In this document: piece by piece, positions 57,366 to 64,000 of the stretch | How the letters are laid out: each line of letters begins with the position of its first letter | How positions within the stretch are numbered: position 1 is the first letter of the stretch | NCBI GenBank assembly: GCA_028554645.1 | Contig: JAQOOI010000028.1 | Location: 1 to 64,000 of the forward strand | DNA from: Omphalotus guepiniiformis | Lineage: Eukaryota; Basidiomycota; Agaricomycetes; Agaricales; Omphalotaceae | Reading direction: 5' to 3' | DNA length: 64,000 nucleotides | Made by a program: the position numbers and the translations under genes | Notes under the pieces: model-generated | Seen by the model: the letters and a program-made list of their open reading frames with translations, nothing else | Databases searched by the model: none | Told to the model about the DNA's origin: nothing

Positions 57366-60289
57366 GGGAGACTGGTTATTTCCTAGGGTTTCTAGAGGAG
57401 ACATCACCTACCTCTCTACCTTGGCGACCTCTCACTCTCATAACCTAACTCTGCCAAAAACGCCACTCCTCCCGTCACGTCTTCCAGACTTCCCTCTTGC
57501 ATCCAGCTACTTGGTTTGTGGACTCCGAATTACTGGGGTTGACTCGAATCAATACTGTACGAGGCCTTTATGCGCGCGAGCCCGTGATTTCACGGGATTA
57601 CGATATCATCTCAGTTCCAAGTGGTACTCGCACATACCGACAAAGTGACAGGTGTTGATACACTGATACTGCGCTCGGGGCTGACGGTTCTAGAGTGCCT
57701 GTGCAGGAGGCTGACTTATTCCCCGAGTTATCAATCGTTTTGCGACTATGGGGCTCTGGTCCTGTGTAGCTCCACGAGTGTTTGTTCCACTCGTATCGGA
57801 CAGGCGTATCTTTGCCTCCGTGAGAAGGAGGAATACACCAGCGATTTCCTCGGATATCTCAATAATAAGCCCTTTACATCGTCGACTAAATCTTCAGAAT
57901 CGTCATGGCCCCATAATGTAGAGGGAGCGAGACCCGTGCAGGAGAATGACGGAACTCTAGGAGAATGACGGAAGAGTTCCGTGCGTCACAGGCACGAGGC
58001 ATTGTTCATGCCGTTGGGGGGGTCTACATATCGTCTAGTCATACGCAACAGGACCTGATTGACATTCCCGGGGTGTGTAATGCTCCATGAAACTTCAGCG
58101 TCATCTTCCGATCCCACTTCACAGTGCCGCACCCCAATTCTACATCATTTTTTTCGAGGCTAGGACGTGTGCTACTGCTTGCGAAGTTGGTGAGGCTGGA
58201 GTGCGGCTACTTCTTCAGATTGCAGAGCAGGGTTGCCGAAGGCTCTCGGTACACGAAGTTCGGCTTTGAAGTTTGGACGATAGGTAAGGATCAAGATCAA
58301 AGATCAAAATATGAGTGAGCTGAAACTGTGCAGGTTTCCCTCGACATCTATTCGACTACTGTACAGGTACGCGCCTGATCTGCGCGACGCCACAAAATGT
58401 AACAGTACATACCCCAAGGGGTATGCACATCGACTACATACGTAGTACCCGGTGACCGACCCCGGGCCGTACAAAGCAGGATGTACGAAATATGTAAGTG
58501 TCTGAAAACCTATTGTTTTTATTCGGTTCCGACTCATGTCTAGGTGTGAGCCATTACACGGTACAATATACCTGCTTTGTCCGCCTGTGGTGTAGTTCTT
58601 GGATGGTCAATGCTGTGAGGTGCTACTAGTGGTAAGTTCACTGGACGCTCAAAATAGCTCATGGCCACTGACGGCGCACTAGTAACAGCCTCTTTTGAGC
58701 CTACAAGAGTTATGTTATGTTTCAGAAATGGATAGCCAGAACTCTTGCAGCCTTCACGTACCCCGGGCACAGATAAGAAAACTGGAGGAAATTTGTGGAA
58801 GACAAAACTCCGACCGACCATTGGAATCTAACGACATGAGTAGCGTTGTGCCTATGTTTCGGCGCAGCACATTCAGACAATCTTCCGAATCTCGTATGCA
58901 GTTGTACCTTACCAGCCGGTGGGTCGACTGTTTCGAACGATCATAAACTCGGAACTGGGGTTGGCCACTTCAAATATTTGCAAATAGTATTCGGTTGGTC
59001 AGTATGTATCGTTGACAATGCTCATGGAAGCTCGACCGACAGGAGTGGGTGGCGGGAGTGTCATTGCCACTGTCAGTGCAGAGGCTGCAGCCTCAGCGCC
59101 ATTCGCAGCGAATTCCAGCATGTTGATGCAACAGCACCATTGCTGTAGTTATGGCGTAGCAGTGCAGGCGCTCAACGTCAAAATTATTCCTTCTCTGGAA
59201 ACTGAAGAGGGTGAGGGAATATTTCCTCCGCCTTACTTGCGTAGAAAACGGGACGGGAACCCAGTGTAGATCTTGCATATCAATGAGTCGCATCATGGAA
59301 TAAAAATCTCCGATACCTCGGTGTGGATTGTATAAGTATTCACCATAGATTCATACCGTGAAACAGGATACCACGGGTTGTACATTGCAGCATGGTAAGT
59401 ATTAGCAGATATCGTTTCAGCAAAAATGACTCCTGACTCCGAGAATGAATTGAATCGGTTGCGTGGTAAATCCAAACGTTCCGGGAGCCAGTCCCGCCAT
59501 ACTCAATTAGTTTAATCAAACCAGTGAGCGGTGTTTTTGTGTCGGTTTTTAATTTGTGGCTCCTGCTGCCGTCAAATCCTTCAAGTTCTTCAAGATACTA
59601 CTGGCAGCCTGGTGATGAATTGATAAATGATAATCATGTACCAGGTTTGACGCATTAGCTTTCTAGTAGTTACAAACGGGCGCAGCTTGCGCCTCGGATG
59701 CTTATCACTCTTATGGTACTACCAACTGTACAGATTGCTGTGAACGTCGGGTTTGGCGCTAGTCTGAAAGGATGCTTTGACTCCTATCTCCCTTGAAACG
59801 TAACGGTGGTACCCAATTCTTCGGAACTCTATGTATCACTGACGTCCGACTCATTCATACCAGTGCGAATAGTTCTCCTTCTTTTCCATACAGAGGAGAG
59901 CCATACAGGTTCTCAAATATCTGAGTGCTGAAATTGGAATCCTTTAACGGCGATCTCTATCGTAACTATTGCTGCGTGAGCTGACATAGTCTATGGATGT
60001 GTATTCCGGTATAAGGAGGAGGTACATGTTTGATCATCTGCAGCTTTACCGTCCGACATATTGAATAGTAAGTAAGCCTCACATAGCCTTCATGCATTTC
60101 TTCCTATGGTTAAATGTAATACAGTGGAGTCCGGATCTGCTACGCTCAGTCATTCTACCAGTAGTTTAGATGCCGATTTTGTTGATTAATGTCAACTAAC
60201 TGGGTATGCTTTTCATTCTAAGATTTGTGGCATAGCATGTACTGAACAGCACGCCATTTATAGTTGTATGAAACGAACTCGGAAAGAAG
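57366..60289. other. Gene-empty stretch (about 2.9 kb)
   Basis: No family was recognised on either strand. The longest frames (plus 57621-57968, plus 58846-59148) lack motifs and splice context. From about 59.5 kb the sequence becomes AT-rich, merging into the laccase promoter. Confidence 0.45.
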
Positions 60290-60297
60290 ATATAAAG
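60290..60297 (+). promoter_or_regulatory. TATA box of the laccase gene
   Basis: ATATAAAG about 45-52 bp before the ATG at 60342, followed by a CT/GT-rich leader. Confidence 0.55.
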
Positions 60298-60341
60298 ACT
60301 GTTTTTTGTGGTAGACAGGACAAGCTGCAGTCTTACCTACC

Positions 60342-63300
60342 ATGCCCGTCCTTTCTCTTCTTCTTCTTTCACTTGTTCCGCTTGCATTGGGTGCTCTTGG
60401 CCCTTCATCGAATCTGGTGATTAGCAGTTCAACTGCAGGTCCAGATGGTGCATCACACGAGTGCGTTCTAACTATGAGTCTATGCTATGGATTCTCTGTC
60501 TTACTGTTTCTCAAGGGTGGTCACTGTCAATGGGCAATATCCATCACCTATGATCACTGCTAAGAAGGTATTTCTTCTCCGTTGCCACTGTGGTCAATGA
60601 CACTGATACTTGTGGTTCCAGAATCAAGCGTTCCGTCTGAATGTCCAGAATAATATTCAATCTACGGACCCGGAATTTACTAATGATACGAGTATTGTAT
60701 GTTATTTTTTACTTTATGAAGAACATCTTGACTGATGTACTCTGATGTAGCATTGGCATGGTATTGCAACTCTTCATTCTCTTATTGAAAGCATACTCAT
60801 CTTGAGTTTTTGAATGCAGGATTCTTCCAAAACCGTTTGTGTATTTCATTTAAATGTGTTTTTGTATACTCATGTCAACGACAGATACAACATGGGCTGA
60901 TGGTGTTGCTATGGTTAGCCAATGCCCAATTGTAAGTAAATTTTCTCTGTAACATTATCTGTATGTTCTAATTGTTGTTACAGTCAAGTGGGCGTAGTTT
61001 CCTGTACAATTTCACTGCACCCGGGCAAGCAGGAACATTCTGGTAAGTTGTGCACCTATCTTTATGAGTTGATCTTAATTGTTGACTAACATTGTTCTTA
61101 AAGGTACCATTCTCACATGGGTAATTGCCAAATAATATCAATCCCTGCTCTTATTGATTATGCAAATTAGGTCTTCAGTATTGTGATGGTCTTAGAGGCC
61201 CATTGGTATGGTTTTTCTGTCTACTTCTGTGGTTCTAATGATTTACATACATGCTACTTTCAGATTGTCTATGATGATAATGATCCCCACAAACATCTCT
61301 ATGATGTCGATAATGGTAAAATGATTCTTGAGATATCTGGAGATACATTGGCTAATGATAATTTATGCACTTTTCAGAATCCACAGTTCTTACACTTGCT
61401 GACTGGTATTAAGATAACTTCTTCTTTTTCTTGGACTTGACTAACATCATCTTCAGGTATGATGCTGGCATAGCAGGAAGCCTTCCTCCTGGACCTGCAT
61501 TAGATGCAGTTCTCTTTAATGGAAAGGGCAGATCAGCTTCATCTAATAGCTCTGTTCCCTATGAGATTATTGAGGTTGAGCATGGTAAAGCTTACAGAAT
61601 CAGAGCTCTTAGTAGGTATTTTCTTTCTATTGATAGAACATTCATTTCTGACTTGTTATGAAGGCATGTCCTGTGATCCAAATTTCTTGTTTTCCATTGA
61701 TGGTGAGTTCTTCATACATCGAGATAACCACACCATACTTATCAGTAATAGGACATAACATGACCGTAATTGAGGCTGATGGTCAGAACACTGAACCTCT
61801 TACTGTTGATCAGATGCAAATCTTTGCTGGTAAGTATATGATATCTTCTTTTTAGATTTGGATCACTAATATCATAAATTTAAAGCTCAACGCTACTCCT
61901 TTGTACTCAATGCAACTCAACCTATTGGAAATTACTGGATCAGAGGTCTTATACATTTCCTACAACTCTATGGGCACAAACTAATATTATCTGTACAGCA
62001 TTGCCAAACACCAATAACCGGACTGATTTCACAAATGGAAGAAATCTTGCTATTCTCCGTTACAAGGTATTGTGTTCTATAAAATCCAGAAAGTGAAAAA
62101 TCTTAATCTCTTTTCAACTAGGGTGCCAACAACACTTTACCCACCACTCCAATTGTAAATGCTACAAATCCTTTAGTGGAAACAAACCTTCATGCATTGG
62201 AGGACCCCGCTGCTCCCGGGCTTCCCGAGGATGGTGGTGCAAATGTCACTGATGTGTTCTACTTTGGCTTTAATCGTGCAAATGGCACATTCAATATCAA
62301 TGGTACTGAGTATAACCCAAATGCTCTTACTACTCCGGTACTGCTGCAGATGCTAAATGGGGTGCCACCACAAAGTTTGTTGCCACAAGGAAGTGTGTAT
62401 TATCTTCCGAGAAATGTGACTGTGGAGATTACATTGAGGGCAAATCAGAGTGCTAGTCCTCCTGGAGGGCCAGTGAGTTATTCTTATTATTCTTCTTCTT
62501 GATCCATTTGTTTAATGTGTCTTTGTAGCACCCCTTCCATTTGCATGGTGTAAGTGTATTTGTTTCTGATATAACTTGCAGGACTTTTCTTATAGCTTTA
62601 TAGCATGCCTTCAGTGTTGTACGGAGTGCAGGGAACACCACTGCCAACTACAAGAATCCCGGTATGTTGTTATTTACCTTGATATTTTCAATTACTAACA
62701 CTCACTCCACAGTCCGGCGAGATGTTGTGAGCACAGGAAATGTCACCAATGATGACTTTGCTACTATCCGGTTTAATACTAACAACCCTGTGAGTTATAC
62801 ATCCTATGTCTGTTTTGATGTTTCTGACATATGGACTGTCTTGAAGGGCCCTTGGATCATGCATTGGTATGAGCAATCATCTTTCTGTGTAGTTTATGAG
62901 TACTGATCTTGAACTTCCTGGAAAATAGTCACATTGGTGAGTACATGATGTAGCTTTCTACAAAATAACATATCTGACAGATTTGTGAACTAGACTTCCA
63001 TCTAAATGTTGGCCTGGGTGAGTTTCTTTCTCAATCAAGAGGAAATACATAGAGCTAATAATCAACTCTAGCACTTGTCTTTGCTGAGGGTACAGATCAA
63101 GATGTCATTTCCTCCAACCCTATTCCAGGTATGTTTACTCTCTCATCTTATATTTTTGTTTCTCATTGCATTTTACTTACCCCAACATAGCTGAAGTGAC
63201 ACAAATCTGTGCTGCTCCTGCCTCTACACAAACATATGCAGCTATTGCCAACAAGCCATTCAATGCTGCTAATACAACTAATACAACTGTGGTTGCTAGC

Positions 63301-63372
63301 TCTGTTAGCTCTTTGAGCTCTTTGCCTGTTTCTTCTAGTGTTGCTTTGCCTACAAGTGTTGGTGTTAATTAA
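60342..63372 (+). CDS. Laccase (secreted multicopper oxidase), about 24 introns
   Basis: Oxidises phenols with four-electron reduction of O2; secreted. Joined by eye, every exon keeps frame: signal peptide [51 protein letters not shown] (copper motif L1); [40 protein letters not shown] (L2); [152 protein letters not shown] (L3); [20 protein letters not shown] (L4); and a Ser/Thr-rich tail ending PTSVGVN. Length about 520 residues, normal. All ten copper-binding His and the Cys are present. The L4 axial position is Phe, as in high-redox-potential laccases. Phe replaces the usual Trp of HCHIDWH. Several N-glycosylation sites. TATA box 50 bp upstream. Confidence 0.93.
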
Positions 63373-64000
63373 TATGGACCTGGACTTGGACACTATTACT
63401 ACAGTATATACTAGTAACATCTCGGTCTCTTATTTATCTCGGAAGTTGCATAACATAGCTACAACTGATTGGACTGTCTTTTCTATAATTCATCATAATT
63501 GATATGTAGGAGTTATACTTATCTACTGTTGTTGAATGGAGTTACAGATTAATGATCTTCGCTATTCATTTCTTGTGATTCCTATGGTGTCTGAGAGTCC
63601 AGAGTTGAACGTTGAACTCGCATCAGTGTGAGGTTGTACCTGAGAGCGGTAGCTCGTACTATAGTTAGCGTACCGGTGGCCAGCTCATGTGTACGTACCA
63701 CATATTGCCCCCAATATTGAAGATTCATACCAACAGTGTCAACTAGACCTTCACAGACTGGATAGCTTTATTTTAGTGCGCTTTCGCTCTATATCTATAT
63801 TTGCCTGGACGGAACGAGATCCTTCCTGATTCTCGTTATCGCTAGTCGTTCATTATTTTGAGTTGCGAAAGATACCCACGTCTGGTATATTAATACCGGG
63901 AAAACCTACCTGAGTTGATGACTCACTTTTTTCAGGAACGTTTGTGTCGGTGAGTAGCATCACTGTAGCATCGTGCTTGGGTATTGATACTGACTACATA
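63373..64000. other. Downstream region, no gene seen
   Basis: 3' region of the laccase (AT-rich to about 63560), then ordinary sequence with no recognisable feature up to the window edge. Confidence 0.5.

Overview
The window reads as nuclear DNA of a mushroom-forming basidiomycete (Agaricomycetes, perhaps Agaricales). Genes are cut by many 50-60 bp GT...AG introns. The gene set (DUF6534 membrane proteins, a laccase, small Cys-rich secreted proteins, GMC and berberine-bridge-type oxidoreductases, delta-12-type desaturases, CTP-dependent diacylglycerol kinase) is typical of that class. No bacterial, viral or intact transposon gene was recognised.

Left third (1 to about 26 kb): a gene graveyard. 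In order it holds an MFS drug/polyamine-type transporter (minus, cut by the window edge), an FAD-linked BBE-like oxidase (plus), a GMC oxidoreductase (plus), a tRNA-Val(UAC)-like gene with an anticodon-loop intron (minus), and two divergent fatty acid desaturases (minus, then plus). All five protein genes keep recognisable motifs and many splice sites, but each carries stops and/or frameshifts. Around them lie gene-empty DNA and several local tandem duplications (9.1, 21.9, 23.7 kb). The gene types resemble a decayed metabolic cluster that modified a fatty-acid-derived compound; that is inference.

Middle (26-34 kb): mostly intact genes. These are a small secreted protein (one doubtful splice site), a Cys-rich secreted protein (minus), a 476-residue disordered unknown, and a DGK1-like kinase (minus).

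34.5-52.1 kb: the most striking structure. Two tandem DUF6534 genes (A, B; plus) face a second tandem pair (D, C; minus) across an 8.9 kb spacer holding one large low-complexity gene. B and C are near-identical inverted copies over about 1.9 kb. A and D share their C-terminal motif. C has two in-frame stops, while B is open. The pairs are AT-rich and the spacer gene is GC-rich.

52-60 kb: a head-to-head pair of ribosomal protein genes (eS17 minus, uS8 plus), then a higher-order minisatellite near 56.4-57.4 kb and gene-empty DNA.

60.3-63.4 kb: an apparently complete secreted laccase with about 24 introns, including 8-, 15-, 17- and 21-nt exons that carry parts of the copper-binding motifs. All boundaries were read by eye from conserved protein motifs and splice consensus; no search was run.
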